This document shows positions 1-11,795 of a stretch of 64,000 nucleotides of DNA, piece by piece (positions within the stretch are counted from its first letter, which is position 1; each line of letters begins with the position of its first letter). Both the position numbers and the translations under genes were made by a program. Below the pieces are notes generated by a model, which was not told the origin of the DNA, ran no database searches, and saw only the letters and a program-made list of their open reading frames with translations. The DNA lies in assembly GCA_020536535.1 (NCBI GenBank), contig JAHLWZ010000590.1, positions 800 to 64,799 of the forward strand, written 5' to 3'. This stretch comes from Pelomyxa schiedti. Lineage: Eukaryota; Evosea; Pelobiontida; Pelomyxidae.

Positions 1-141
1 TGCTGCCTGCTCTCTCATCACAACCAAAGTGAATGCTGAAGCCAAAACAACTTTTTTTTGACTGTAGAAAGCCAAACTTTTTTCTGTTGTTGGGTGTAAT
101 CGAGGTTGTATTTGGGTTTGTAATTTAATTGGGATGGCCAA

Positions 142-366
142 TGTAGTTAACTACAAAAAACTGTAGTTAACTACAAAACCAAGTTGGTTTGGTGTGTTTT
201 TCTGTGAGTAATCCAGTTGAAAAAGTGGGAATAGGAAGAACATCATTGGTACATCGAAACTTACTACGACTTATTCTTGGGAGAGCATTCATTGGTCTAT
301 AAACAAGTCGTGATTGGTATTACTCGACTTAGAAAATGAATTTCACAGAATTTGTAGTTAACTACA
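142..366. repeat. three copies of a perfect 14-bp palindrome
   Basis: The perfect palindrome TGTAGTTAACTACA occurs at 142-155, 162-175 and 353-366. The first two copies are 20 bp apart start to start. Such a dyad is typical of a site for a dimeric DNA-binding protein, but no adjacent gene could be firmly modelled, so its target is unknown. Confidence 0.6.
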
Positions 367-1811
367 CTTCTGATTGGCCGTCCCAAATTTAACTTGTCTT
401 GAGGACTCGCTCGAGTATCTTAAAAGCACACACACGGCCAGTGGGAAGAACCCAGCAGCTGCTGCCTTCGGTAGAACTCCTCTGAGTCTGGCAACGGACA
501 AGCATTCACAGGAAGAGTTTTTCTTCTCCAAGATGGGCTGTGCACCCCTACCCCCACTACGGTAGTTCTTACATTTGTTTTGGTTGGTAGGTTGAGATAT
601 TCTGTGCGGTGTTAGGGCAGTGAGAATGAGTTAACTAGCTTACCGGCGGAGGACGAGGAAGCCAACGTGAGGAGTGCGGTCTTGTGGAATAGTGCACAAG
701 GTCTTTTGACCCGGCCGGGTCTTTGATTTATGGAGAGTAGTAGAAGAAGTGTCTCGAAGAGCAAGTTGTTGCAAACTACTGGAGAGATATTTAAGAGTGG
801 AAGGAAATGATGGTAAGGGAACGCACATTGGGCAAGAATTTTGATGTAATTAGGAGGAGCTTGAAGCTGCATCTCTTGCAAAAGTTCTAGGAGAGCACTC
901 CCCTGTCATATGGCTTGGAATGTGCAGTTGCTTAGTATAAAGGGGTGCCACCTTTTCATAAGTACGGGGGCAGTGTTTGAACTGTCGAAGTCGTTCGTTG
1001 TACACCCGAGTTGAATCTTGTGTTGTAAGACATTGGTGAATGTAGACCGAAATTAGCTTGGTTGAGTGCTCGACAGCTGGGGGAAAAAAATGGGCCAAAG
1101 CAACTGACTGAAGACTGAAGGGAATAGACCACAGATGCTTCTTGGTCTATTTTGTCGAATAGTTTTATTCAGCAGCACTATTGCTTTGAAAATCCTGGGA
1201 CAGTGTCAGGAGTGACATAGTAGGAAGCTAAACAAATACACATTAGTTTCTTGCACTTCTCAACCTGCCGTTTATTGTCATTGGGTTCGACTCACACAGC
1301 AGAGAATCCTCCGATAAAGGTCTATTTGATTCCTACTTGTTTTTCCGGGGAAAATTTTACCGTTTCATAATACTTGGCATAAAAAGGGGCGTATCCTGCA
1401 AACATATATACTTGTATCTTAGCGCTTAAAAACCAAGAGTTTTTCTGTACCTTAAACAGAATAACTCCAAAAATCCACATTTTTCAGTGTAAGATTTTCG
1501 GTTCGGGTTAAAAGGGGTTACAGTATTTCAAGAGATACCTAAATTCAACAATTAGAACAGGAAAATGGGGGAGGGTCTAGGATTACCTTCGGAGCCAGAA
1601 AATAGGAGACCCACAGCATATCAGACGAGACTCTGTGGACCCTCCAAAGGATTTTGGATTTGCACGCTTTAAGGAAGTTAGAAAATCAAAAACCTACACC
1701 ACATAATCATACCGCCGCAACTTTCAATACCAACACTTTATCTTCCAAATTGAGCAATAGATTGTGGGGCTTGGTTATAACAGTAAAAGTAATGAGGAGC
1801 CAGAACAACCT
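367..1811. other. unresolved 5' region
   Basis: No gene could be modelled confidently here. Two overlapping open frames on the minus strand (612-881 and 850-1098) encode mixed, non-repetitive peptides that could be exons of one spliced gene, but no domain was recognised and no clean splice pair joins them. The stretch 1100-1650 is AT-rich and shows no convincing coding signal on either strand. Confidence 0.4.
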
Positions 1812-2340
1812 TCAGATCAAAATAAGAAGGAAAAGTAATGGCAGAGGTAATTTGTGCAGAATGTTTTTATTGTGAAGTTCGAGGACACCCCATGCTATAT
1901 CGGTATGGTTTATTGATAAAGACCTTGGAAATTCGACTGTTGCACCAAGTTGTTCCATGAAGAATTTAGCCTCGTTCTCACACTCTTTCTTTATGTGGGT
2001 GTCCATATCATCATTGTTGCAGTACTCAAAATTACACATATTGCTCAGTTCACCTGAGTGCAACACTTTCTATCTTGTTCTTAAGACAAGACCTTTGATG
2101 GTTACGGGCACGCCTTGTACCTGAAGTAAACCATAAAACCACAGCGTTGGTTGGACAAGTGGGATTCGTACACTCGTCATTTATCGTGAAAAAACCATCT
2201 CCTCCTTCGTGCATTGCATGGCAAATGTGGTGCCAGGGACTACTGTGCTCACACACAAAAATAAGTTTCTCCAAAGGTATGATGACGACGTGGGGTAACT
2301 GCCTGGCACCCAGACAGTCCCTCCCGTGCCTAACGCATAA
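1812..2340 (-). CDS. Cys/His-rich hypothetical protein, 5' end unresolved
   Basis: Two minus-strand exons join in frame across a GT-AG intron (about 2048-2112). The first exon carries a cluster of possible zinc ligands (Cys-X-His, His-X2-Cys-His, then CTNPTC). The second carries CNFEYC and a downstream Cys, followed by a mixed charged region and a leucine-rich C-terminus. No family was recognised. No in-frame ATG is visible before an upstream stop near 2350, so a short 5' exon or an unusual start is likely. The divergent gene at 2396 leaves almost no room for a long upstream exon. Confidence 0.4.
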
Positions 2341-2395
2341 TCAAATACAAGTTTCGAATCACAAATCTAAAACACACACTGACGCCCTTTCTGTC

Positions 2396-2743
2396 ATGTC
2401 TACCACAACAACACCCACAACAGAGAGCAGCGCCGAAAACTCGACGACACAAACAGCGGGTGCGAGGAGCCGCTTGTTTTCGCCTCACTCTCAATTCTCC
2501 TACTAGTGCCAGCACCGGCTGAAGCAAAGGCGGAGAAATTGGAGCGTCTTTGCAAGCACGCCAAAACTCGTGGGGTGGACGATGCATACAAAGTAACTTA
2601 CTTCCCCGTTCTATCCCCAAGTTTTAGGGTTAATTTTTTTTTTTTTTGCCCAGGATAAAGTGCGTGGTGCTACGTTTGTGTGTGGAAAGTGCGGAAGGTG
2701 CACAAACAATCCAAAGTTTGTCTGTGTGCCAAAGAAGCTGTGA
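2396..2743 (+). CDS. small zinc-ribbon-like protein (79 aa)
   Basis: Three exons (2396-2459, 2507-2592, 2654-2743) join in frame through GT-AG introns of 47 and 61 nt. The N-terminal 21 residues are Ser/Thr-rich. The rest is basic and ends in a Cys cluster with the pattern C-X2-C-X2-C-X7-C (CGKCGRC, then VCVPKKL), plus one upstream Cys, which suggests a structural metal site. No family was recognised. The ATG at 2396 is the first in frame, and the two splice phases only work from it. It lies head to head with the minus-strand Cys-rich gene. Confidence 0.6.
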
Positions 2744-2863
2744 CTGCTGCCGACGGATTGATGTATTGAGTTGATTGGGAGTGATGTTGTTTGTGATTGG
2801 TGATGAGTTGATTTGGAGTGGGATACCATTTGGTCCCCAATATTCTTTGCTTTTTGAGGGTGG

Positions 2864-5800
2864 TTAAAACTTGGTGAAGTCTTGAAGTGTCCTGTGCCGG
2901 TGCAAATAAACCCATAGCTTTTGGTCTGGATCAAAGCGAACACACGGGTCTCGTTCCGCATGCAGCCGATCCAATGCACCACTGACAATTGTGTTGATCT
3001 GAGTTTTCTGGATATTCTCTACCACGAACCTGAAGAAAAGGTAAGGGTGGGTTTCGCTGGAAAAAGCTGGGAGAAATACTGAGAGTCACTAAGTAGCATT
3101 GCAACGTCAGGGCGGGTTCCAACTCCCCCAGGGAGTCTAGCAGCCGCATCGCGTACTAAAGGAAGTATGTTGACAAAAGAGGGTCTATTAGACTTGAGCA
3201 TGAAGTGTTCTCGAGGCTTAAGAGAGGGATTTCCTGCACGATTCACTTGTTTGATTAGGTTTTCCGAAATGTGGTTGTTTTTTGGCATGTGAGATTACAA
3301 AAAAAAAAAAAAGTGTATGCACTCACCTGCCACTCTTTTCAAAGGTGCAACGACACTTTTGACCAATGGTAAGTTATACTGAAAAGCTTGCTCTGGAATT
3401 CGGTATCTCTCGGCTTCTTGGCGTCGGAACTCTTGAACAACATCTCCTGGAGTTGCCTCAATTGTCGGGCCACTTTTGCTCATGCGGGAAGATGAAATTT
3501 TGAGTTCCCTGAACTCACATTAAAATAACCAATGGCAGAGTCTTTTTGTACGATTTGTCTTCATTGAACATGTTTCTTGACAAAGCAAACCAGAACAGCT
3601 GTTCTAAAGACTGCAATTGTTCTTCTTTTTCCTTAGTCATCTGCGGTTGATATCGTCTCGTATCATTAAATGGAAAACGAGAATCGGGTGTTGCTAAACA
3701 AGCTTGAGAGGCCACAAACTGGAGAAAAGTAAAACCTTTTTCCAACCACTGCCAGTACCCAGTGTCCGAGTCATACCGCACGGCGGGCTGGAAGTGGCTC
3801 CCAGGAGTGATGGTGATGGATGGTGGATGTGCCAAAAATCCAAGTGCATATCGCAGAAAGAGACCTACATGGAGACTTGGCGGTATGTCACGTAGGATGA
3901 TATCGTGTTTTTCAATACGTTGAGTGAGAGCTAAACAGAACTCAGAAACATTAAAAACGAGGCAAGGTACTCTCAAGTGTAACACTGAGACCCTGGGAAA
4001 AAAAGAGTGCTCGGAGTGTAGTAAATAGTACAAAAGCGGGTATATACTGTTGGTGTTATAATTTTGAAGAAAGCAAGTAATTACTTACATCTTAAAGGCA
4101 ACCAAAGGAAAAAGGAATGTATGGTTAATGAGATAAACTCTAATAAGACAGAAGTACCTCTCTTTCTGATATACCTTGAAAAGTGGTGTAAGTCATGTTT
4201 ATATTACCCCATAAGAATCTTACCCCGATAAATGTTGGTGATGTCTTTTGTGTTTTTTGTGGAACTCTTCCTCTATCTCACCGTCCTCGCCACCACTACT
4301 GGAACCAGTGTCCTCATTGTGTGTAGTGGGAAGCAGTGCCGTGTCCGTGAGGTTGTTTGGAATTCCCAATGATGAACGATAAAGAAGAATTTTGCCTGTT
4401 CTTTATGAGATTTTTTCCAGAAGGAAACGAAACGTTACTGATTAAATTAGCATTGTATTCTTTCATGGAGTGAATGTAACATTTGAACTTCAGTAGTCTA
4501 TACTGCTTGCGGTATCTTTGGACCTCTGGTGCCAAGAAACCATCTATTATACAGTGAGCAGGGTGAAATTTTAATTCGTCTCGACTTCTTAAGTCACGTG
4601 TGAACTGGTGAACTGGGTTATTGAAGTGAAAAACTTCCCCAGCAAAAAGATTCTCCAATATCGTTGTCTGTGAAGTACTAACTTTTGGCAGGAGTTCCTG
4701 TTACAAAACCTTTACATAAAAAAAGAACAGTTGAACAAAATACTTGCAGAGAAGCACGTTGCTCTTCAGAAAGAATCGAGTTCCAGGTGTGCATGTTGAG
4801 AACAGAGCTTAGATCTGCTAGTTTACAAAGGGCAAGAGGCAAAACTACAGTAATACCACATGCCTCAACTTCCTCCCATTTAGGAGCAGCATCTTTACTG
4901 ATTGCCTAGAGGTACTCAATGACTATGTAGTGCACCTGAGACCAATAGATACCTGTACAGGGAGTTCATCATCAGACAAGTCCTTGAGGTACCGGGAACG
5001 CAATGTCGCCGCTCTGTCAATGGTGAGTGCAAGAATAGCAAGAGAGTATGCATTACAACCTTCTGCAACGTTGTTCTGCTCTTTCTTCGTCTGCAGCTTC
5101 TTGTTGCTGTTTTCGTAATTGCTTAGCTTCTTCTTCTGCTAGGTGATGCTGCCTCAAAAGAAGTTGTTGCTGTTGCTGTTCTGCATTGACTTGTGGTGGG
5201 GGTGGAAGGGGTTGTGCTGCTTGTTGTGTATGAGATGCACCATGCCGACGCTTAGGAGCAGGTGCACAAGCATTTGAAGGTGTTGGGGGCTGTTGAATTT
5301 GTGGCGATGACTGTGTGATGGGTGATGGTTGAGCATACGAAGTCTGAATGGGTGAGTTAGGTCCGGAATGGCGTGATCTGTTTGCTGCAGACTGCGAGGA
5401 AACTGGAGGGGGTGAATATGCTGGCGGGGGTGACGACAACTGAGTGGGTGAAGAGTAAACCTGCTGTGACTGCTGCATCACGGGGTACTGTTGGAATGCA
5501 CGTGTGTCGACGCTGGTATGCTGTGGCTGTTGCTGCTGTTGCTGGGATTGTAGCTGTAGTTGCAGAGGCGGAAGCTGCTGCACCGGTTGCCCATAGCCCG
5601 TCTGTTGCTGTTGCTGTTGAGGTTGTTGCTGCTGTGGTTGCTGTTGCCTCCTCTTTTTCTTCTTTTCCGTTGGAACGACCCCAGCGTACTGCTGCTGGTA
5701 CGCCGTAGCCGACGAGCACAAAGAAGCGGAATTAACAACCACAACGTTCCCGTGTGTGCTCTGCTGCCTCCCTCCGCCGCTGACGCCGCCGCTAATATCC

Positions 5801-6081
5801 GCACAGCCGCCGCCACCACCACCAAAAGAGGTATCAACCGAGTACGAAGCAGCACTCTGATTTGTCACATTCCCTCCTCCAGAGTTGCTGTTGATGTTGG
5901 TGATGGTGTTGGTACCACCCGCGCTCACATTCGTCATTTCCGTGAGGCTCCCTCCGCCGCCGTGGCCTGATGCCGCGTCCGCCGACGCGCCGTAGCTCGG
6001 CGTCGTGGTGGGAGGAGCGGCGAACGACGACGGGGACGACGAGACAGCGGCCGGGGGCGGCAGCGTGGCCGGCGGCATCAT
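2864..6081 (-). CDS. NFRKB: NFRKB-like INO80 chromatin-remodelling subunit
   Basis: The conserved blocks appear in the order seen in animal NFRKB (INO80G). A leucine-rich segment near 4750-4880 (LPLALCKLADLSSVL, WNSILSEEQR) corresponds to the N-terminal DEUBAD-like region. It is followed by LFAGEVFHFNNPVHQF and a WLEKGFTFLQFVASQA region. The C-terminal winged-helix-like domain (about 2870-3470) contains SLKPREHFMLKSNRPSF, LVRDAAARLPGG, VSGALDRLHAERDP and LWVYLHRHR. The protein then stops at 2864, so the long human C-terminal tail is absent. At least eight short GT-AG introns are needed. The N-terminal 300 residues are Gly/Ser/Pro/Gln-rich with poly-Q runs. The ATG at 6081 is the first usable in-frame start, but the frame stays open upstream. 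Role by homology: a nuclear INO80 subunit that can bind the deubiquitinase UCH37. Confidence 0.85.
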
Positions 6082-6660
6082 CGGTAGCCCCCCGCTCTGC
6101 GAGAGGGAGGACGGCGGGGGGAGGTAGTTGTAGGCAAACGCGCCGCCGCCCCCGCCGCCGCTGCTCGCGGGGCCGCCGCCGAGGTTCCCGAGGTACGGGG
6201 CGCTGCCGGCTCCTGGATGGGGCGGGGGGACGAGGTGCGGGTGCTCCTGGTCTCGGTACTGGTACTGCGGCTGCGGCTGGAGCTGGGCCTGCGGCTGAGA
6301 TCGGCGCGAGGAGGCGGACGCGGAGGGGGAGGAGGCCGACGACGAGGGGTTGCGGGACCGCTTGCGCTGCTGCTGCTGCTGCTGCGGCTGCTGCGCGACA
6401 GCGGGCGGGAAGGCAGATTGAGGCTGCTGCGTGGCTGGGGGATCGACGCGAGGTGTGTGTGGGTTTGCGGCGCTCGGGGTGTGGGTTGGTGTTGCTTTTG
6501 GCGCGGCCGGTTGAGGTGTTTGTTGTTGCTTTTTGTGGATTTGATTTCTCCTTTTGATCTCAACCGATGGACAAACCTCAGGAGCTCTCGAGTTCGAAAG
6601 ATAACTAGGGCCACGGTATAAGGGCTAAAGGGAGTTTTTTCCTGCAGCGGCGCCCTCCAT
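6082..6660 (-). other. open Pro/Gln-rich extension in frame with the NFRKB-like gene
   Basis: Upstream of the NFRKB-like ATG the same frame stays open for about 180 codons, to a single TAG at 6625-6627, and reads as Pro/Gln/Ser-rich sequence like the accepted N-terminus. An ATG at 6660 is in the same frame, 11 codons before that TAG. No ATG lies between the TAG and 6081. This could be 5' UTR with a uORF, a missed 5' exon, a base error at the TAG, or stop readthrough. Confidence 0.4.
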
Positions 6661-6683
6661 AATTTCCAAGAGTGATTGCAGAA

Positions 6684-8284
6684 ATGGCTGGTGATGGTGA
6701 AGAGTACAACAACGGACTGGACCCAACCGACGAGGATGACGCCGTAGGCATTTCACCCACCTCAAGTCAGTCTCCGCACGCAGCCAGGCTCAGGTCCCTC
6801 GTCGCCGAATTGGCCACTCTCGTTGCATCCTACCGAGAGCAGCGCGCCAGGGCACGTCAACAATTGCAAATGACGTCGCATCCAACTGCACCCTCCTCCG
6901 CATCCACAACAACACCCGCACCTCCTCCAGCTGTCACTCAGAGCAGCGACACCGACAACGCAACCAACACCCTACCACAGCAACAAGATCCCAATCACAC
7001 CAGACACGGGGCAGATCTCGTGGGCGGCGACATGGACCTGGAGGCAGAAGATTCCGAGGACGACGAAGACGACGAAGACGGAGACGACGTGGACCGAGTC
7101 GTCGGGGAGACCATGGGGACGATGAGGCAGTGCATGCAGTTCGTCGCGTTCGGGGCGGTGAGGCACTCGGACGCCGTGGAGCTGATGGAGAGGCTGGTGG
7201 AGACCGCGAGGCGGGCGGCGGGCTGGCCGCGGGTGCCCACGCGCGGCGGGCCCCCCGCCGGCTGCGTGCTCTACTTCAGGCACCCCGGGCAGGGCCGCCT
7301 GCGGACCAAGTGGGCGGACCCCGTCGAGTTCACGCAGGGCGGCATCCGCTGCGACGTCTGCAGCCGCGACTGGATACAGTGCTCCTACAGGGTGGTGCAG
7401 GGGGGCTCGGCGGGGCCCGAGGGGGGCAAGGGGGGAGGGGCGGGCGGGGCCCAGGAGAGGCAGCAGGAACAGGGGCAGGAGCAGGAGGAGGAGGAGGTGG
7501 ACACATCGAGCTACCATGTGGACAGGATTGGGTGGGATGTGTGCGCTGAGTGTGCTGTTGTGCACTGCTCTGGGTGGTTTGATGAGATTAGGTCGTGTGC
7601 ACAGTCTGCTGTTCTGGGGCCGGGAGGTTGTGTGCGTGCGATACCGTCGTACGCTGAGGAATACCAGCTCAGAGTTTCCGGTACAACATGTTGTGAGCTC
7701 GGAGTCACTTTGGTTGTGGAAGTATCGCAAGTGTGCATGCTGTTTTATTTTATTCCTTACGAAAGGAGTTAACCCAAACTCACAGACAGGCGAAAAGCTC
7801 AAGTGCATTGCAGTTCCTGAAGCCGAAGTCAGCTCCCCGAACACATGGCAATTTCAGAGGGCCTGTACAGTTCCTCTCGATGTTCCAACCTGCGGTAAAG
7901 AGGAGCGATGCCCGATATGCCTAGAACCGGTAGTTGGAGCGTCACTTAAAGTTGTTTTGACCGCATGTGGCCATTGGTTCCACGACCAGTGCGTCAGAAG
8001 GTATTTATCCGTATCAATTTAAGTAATTGATTATCCTCACACAAAACTTCAGGCATTTGCGCTCGCAGCGAAGTGCTTCCTGCCCAATGTGCCGATGTGA
8101 AAACGTGCTTCCACCCCGCAAGCACCCAACAGGGCAAGTAACACTGAACCTATCACACAGTCACACTGGCTGCCCATTGGATCCCGGAACCAAATACATT
8201 GCTGTTGTTGTGGTGTACACTGATGATTCACTTCCACTGCAGTCTGCTGCTGTGATTCTGTGCACACGAATATGTAAGCACTAA
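6684..8284 (+). CDS. RING-finger protein, probable E3 ubiquitin ligase (494 aa)
   Basis: Three exons (6684-7721, 7786-8000, 8053-8284) join in frame through introns of 64 and 52 nt. The N-terminus has a Leu-rich segment, a Ser/Thr/Pro linker and an acidic run. A GC-rich central part (about residues 200-320) has Cys pairs (CDVC, then CAEC) arranged somewhat like a ZZ-type zinc finger. The RING is split by the last intron: CPICLEPV, TACGHWFHDQC, then CPMCRCE after the intron, giving a C3H2C3-type ligand set. The last 60 residues are unassigned. The ATG at 6684 starts the frame 23 bp after the ATG of the NFRKB-side uORF. E3 activity is inferred from the RING only, and the substrate is unknown. 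Confidence 0.7.
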
Positions 8285-8465
8285 ATGTACATGGATTCTT
8301 AAAACAAATTCATTTTCACTCTCCCAAGCAAATCTTCCTGTCGGGGCCTTTTGCATTTTTGTTCATCACCAATTGGGAATTTTTTTTCAATCGAAGTGAA
8401 GTCCGTTCCCTGCGGCTGCGTTCTTCGGTTTTTGATTTCCCGTTTCATTTCTTTCTCAAAAAACA

Positions 8466-10764
8466 ATGCTTGTTCTGCTGCTGTTGACGGGGTGCCTGTG
8501 CACTTCAGCACAGACGGTTTGCTTTGCAAGAGCTCTAAACACCCTCTAATTTTTTGCGTAGTACATATGGCCAGCTCCGCAAGTCGTGACTAGCGGCAGC
8601 ACCACGTTGTTATTGCAACCTACTTTTGTCTTTTATTCGGCTAGCACTTCTGGTATCCTTAGCAGGGCCATTTCGAGATACGAAAACCTTATTTTTAACC
8701 ACGAACCGTGGGAGGCCAGCACATCTGCTGTGCAGGGAACAATTCCTTTGAATCAGCTCACCATGTTTGTTTACTTCCCTCTTTGTCACCTTTAATACCT
8801 TCCCAACCATTTTTCAGAACTATACTTAATTCTGATGAAACCTTGCAATTATACATGGACGAGACCTACAAGTTGACCATACCGTCTAATGGCAACATTG
8901 CTACACTTTCTGCTCAGACCGTATGGGGTGCTCTTCGCGGCCTTGAGACATTCTCGCAGTTGGTAATGGAAAACTTCATTTTATTAGTGCCATAACGAGA
9001 TGAAAGATTATTTATGACTTCGCAAATCATGTTTATCTTCTGAAAAATGCTCCTTGGACTATCACTGATTTCCCCTCTTTCACACACAGAGGATTACTTG
9101 TAGACTCTTCCCGCCATTTTCAGGTACCCAATGCCCATTTTGGCAACTGTCCAACTTTTGTGTCTGCAAGCCTGTGTCAGTCATAAAACGAGTGATTGAT
9201 AGTATGGCGTATGCTAAACTGAACGTTCTTCATTGGCACGTTGTTGACTCACAGTCATTCCCATTTGAGTCCTTTTCTGAACCAAATCTATGGGAGGGGT
9301 CGTGGTCTGTTAATGTACGTGCTCCTGCTTCATTTTATTCCTTTCTTAATTGAGTGAAGGAAAGGTACACCCAGCAAGATATCCGCAATATTGTAGGGTA
9401 TGCCCGCGACAATGGGATACGTGTAATGGCATGTATACCTGAGACTGAAAAAAGCTATTATTAATGCACAAGATGAATAGATTGAATTCGATATTCCTGG
9501 CCATGCTGCTTCCTGGTGCACTGGGTACCCTGAAGTATGGCTACTGTTTGATTTCGAAGTTGTCTTACATTCTATCAGATTTGCCCAAGGCCACGTTGCT
9601 TGTAATTATTACGCATTACATTGTTATAAGTAACAAAAGCAGGGAGCCACTTGATCCTAGCGTTAACGCCACATATGATCTCCTCACCAGCTTATTTGGT
9701 GAGATAACTGGTGGAGAACAGGGAGCTGGGTTGTTCCCTGAGAACCTCTTCCATGTGTGTTTTACTCACTGTTTTCTGAAAAGCTCATCTTGTGCAGCTT
9801 GGTGGTGACGAAGTTGATACAACATGCTGGGTTACCACATCCCGTAATTTCCTTCTCTTCGAAAATAACGAAACACCGATGATGTTTTAGACATTGATCA
9901 ATGGATGGTGGACAATCGCTACACACCGGTACCACTATATTCATGTAGTGGTTTTAATTTTTTGTTTCTTTTTTTTAAAAGGATGATGCATATATGTACA
10001 TTGTAGAGAAGGCTCACAGCATTGTTTCTTCATTTGGAAGAGAGCCAGTAAATTGGGAAGAAGTTTTCGATCACTTCGGTAACACGTTGGATGCTCAATC
10101 AATCATTCACGTGTGGCTTGACCATTCAAAACTTGCCGTATGTACCGTTTTCCAGACGAATGAAAACTTAGCCTCCTCAAGGAAATTGTTGCTGCTGGCT
10201 ATCGGGGCATTCTGTCCAATAATGATGTGTGGTACTTGGACCATCTGGAAACTTCATGGCAGCAGTTTTATCTCAATGACTTACTTGAAGTTTTTTCCCC
10301 TCCTTTAATCGTACTGCATATTGAACCATGTACTAGGGAATAACTGATCCCGACCAACAATCATTGGTATTGGGTGGTGAAGTATGCATGTGGGGTGAAA
10401 CAGTTGATGCTTCAGATATATTCAATACAATCTGGCCTCGCGCTGCCGCTGCTTCTGTGAGGGAACCCATAACAAGTATTCATACTAATACATTTCAATA
10501 GGAGCGAATGTGGAGTGCGGCATCAGCAGTCACAGATACTGACGCTGCCCTTCCTAGGCTTCAGGTCCGAGTTTCATGTAATATGAAAATTCCTAAAAGA
10601 AATTCTAGTGGTTCAGATGCTTCCTTAATAGCCGTGGCATTGGAGCAGCTCCAGTAAGCAACAGGTTTTTCCACCCCATTAAGTTCTATCCATATCTTAT
10701 AATTTTACACTTCAGTGTTGCCCGCCAAGCACCTCCCGCTCCCTCTGGTTGTTATCTCAGTTAA
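8466..10764 (+). CDS. secreted/lysosomal beta-N-acetylhexosaminidase (GH20)
   Basis: The first exon encodes a signal peptide ([17 protein letters not shown]). The next begins with YIWPAP, the usual start of the mature enzyme. GH20 landmarks follow in order: [68 protein letters not shown], the catalytic motif [42 protein letters not shown] and [13 protein letters not shown]. This is the complete family layout with catalytic Asp-Glu present. The enzyme removes terminal GlcNAc/GalNAc from glycoconjugates or chitin oligomers in the lysosome or outside the cell. About a dozen small introns are needed. The intron at 9429-9480 uses a GC donor. The C-terminal exon has two possible frames, so the stop (10764) is uncertain by a few codons. 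Confidence 0.93.
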
Positions 10765-11610
10765 ACAGGTCTAAAATAAACAGAAATACATGTCCACTTT
10801 TTTTTTTTCCTTAAGTTAACCTTTACATAGTTTTCTGCCAGCCCATTGGGAAAATGTGACAAGTTACCCCGGTTGCTTGTGGGTGTAGAGATAACAGTCG
10901 ACTGATTGTTGTGCCGAGTGCATTTTCCACTTCCGTCGCCCCAGTTGTCGCTCCAAGTTGGTGTTGATACTGTTCGCATAATTCCCAATCCAATTTTCGC
11001 AAAAATTTTGGTTTTGCGCCAACCTTTTTAAGGACCAAAAAGGTGCGATTATTAAAAAAAATAAAAAAAGAAACCGGATGCGGAAGAAGTACCAGCTACA
11101 CCAGAAGGTGCGACACAGAAACTCAGAAACTCAGAATCACACGTGGCAAACAGGGTGCATCTGGATCAGCAAGGAGCATTTGGAGCAGTGCTTGGGAGTG
11201 CATTTGAGAGCGGGTGGTGTGCATTTTTGGGAGCATTTGGAGCGGAGCGGAGCGGCGCATTTGGGAGCTGGGGGAGTTTGGGTGGGTCTGGCAGCATCAG
11301 TCATTTTGGGGATAGCCAGCAGCAAAGCAAGCAAGCAGCATTTTGGGGGCATATAGAGTACAACAGAGGCTATTGTTACATTTGCAGCAAAAACACCCAA
11401 TACAGGCGGGGGGTAGTTCCCTTCATCCCGTTGCGGCTGTAGTTGCTGGGGCAAAAAAACGGTTTTTGGTTCCTTTAAAATCAAAAACCAAGTAGGAACC
11501 CCGTTGCTGCCGAAGTTCGGCTCCCACAATTCATAAAGAGGAAAACGGTTGGAGGAAAAAGCCTGAAAGTAGAGATTTCCCTTCTGAGGGAAGCTCCCAT
11601 GGTTCGCAAA
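10765..11610. repeat. non-coding stretch with degenerate GCATTTGGGAGC repeats
   Basis: No gene is supported here. Between about 11165 and 11275 the + strand holds imperfect repeats of a unit like GCATTTGGGAGC, with GGAGCGGAGCGGAGC in the middle. A long minus-strand frame crosses 11137-11796, but its low-complexity start and its passage through the tRNA-like sequence argue against coding. Confidence 0.45.
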
Positions 11611-11623
11611 ACAACCAAACAGG

Positions 11624-11754
11624 GCTCCTAGTTCTAGACAGCCAATCTGGAGGTCAGGGTTCGATTCCCTGCCTGGGGAGAGATTGACGGTGGAAACTTC
11701 AATGTCACACAACAGCAACCCCAGGTGGTGTAATGGTAGCACTCTTCTAGGAGC
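11624..11754 (+). tRNA. candidate circularly permuted tRNA gene (3' half before 5' half)
   Basis: Two tRNA halves lie in reversed order. The 3' half (about 11633-11679) has an anticodon hairpin (TCTAGA/TCTGGA stem, loop CAGCCAA), a 4-nt variable loop, a T arm (CAGGG, TTCGATT, CCCTG), an acceptor strand CCTGGGG at 11672-11678 and discriminator A. After 39 nt comes the 5' half: acceptor strand CCCCAGG at 11719-11725, a perfect 7-bp complement, then TG and a D arm (GTGT, AATGGTA, GCAC). Outer flanks GCTCCTAG (11624-11631) and CTAGGAGC (11747-11754) pair over 8 bp, as leader and trailer do in known permuted tRNA precursors. Box B therefore precedes box A, and a T10 run follows. The loop would give anticodon GCC (Gly), but position 33 is A instead of the near-universal U, so a degenerate or non-functional copy is possible. 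Confidence 0.42.
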
Positions 11755-11795
11755 ACTTGGCTGCGCTTTCCCCCAACCTTCCCTCCTGCACGTCA

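Noticed and set aside
6972-7844. 290-codon minus-strand frame opposite the RING gene
   Set aside because: It is Pro/Leu/Arg-rich antisense of a GC-rich exon; the plus strand has splice-consistent zinc motifs.
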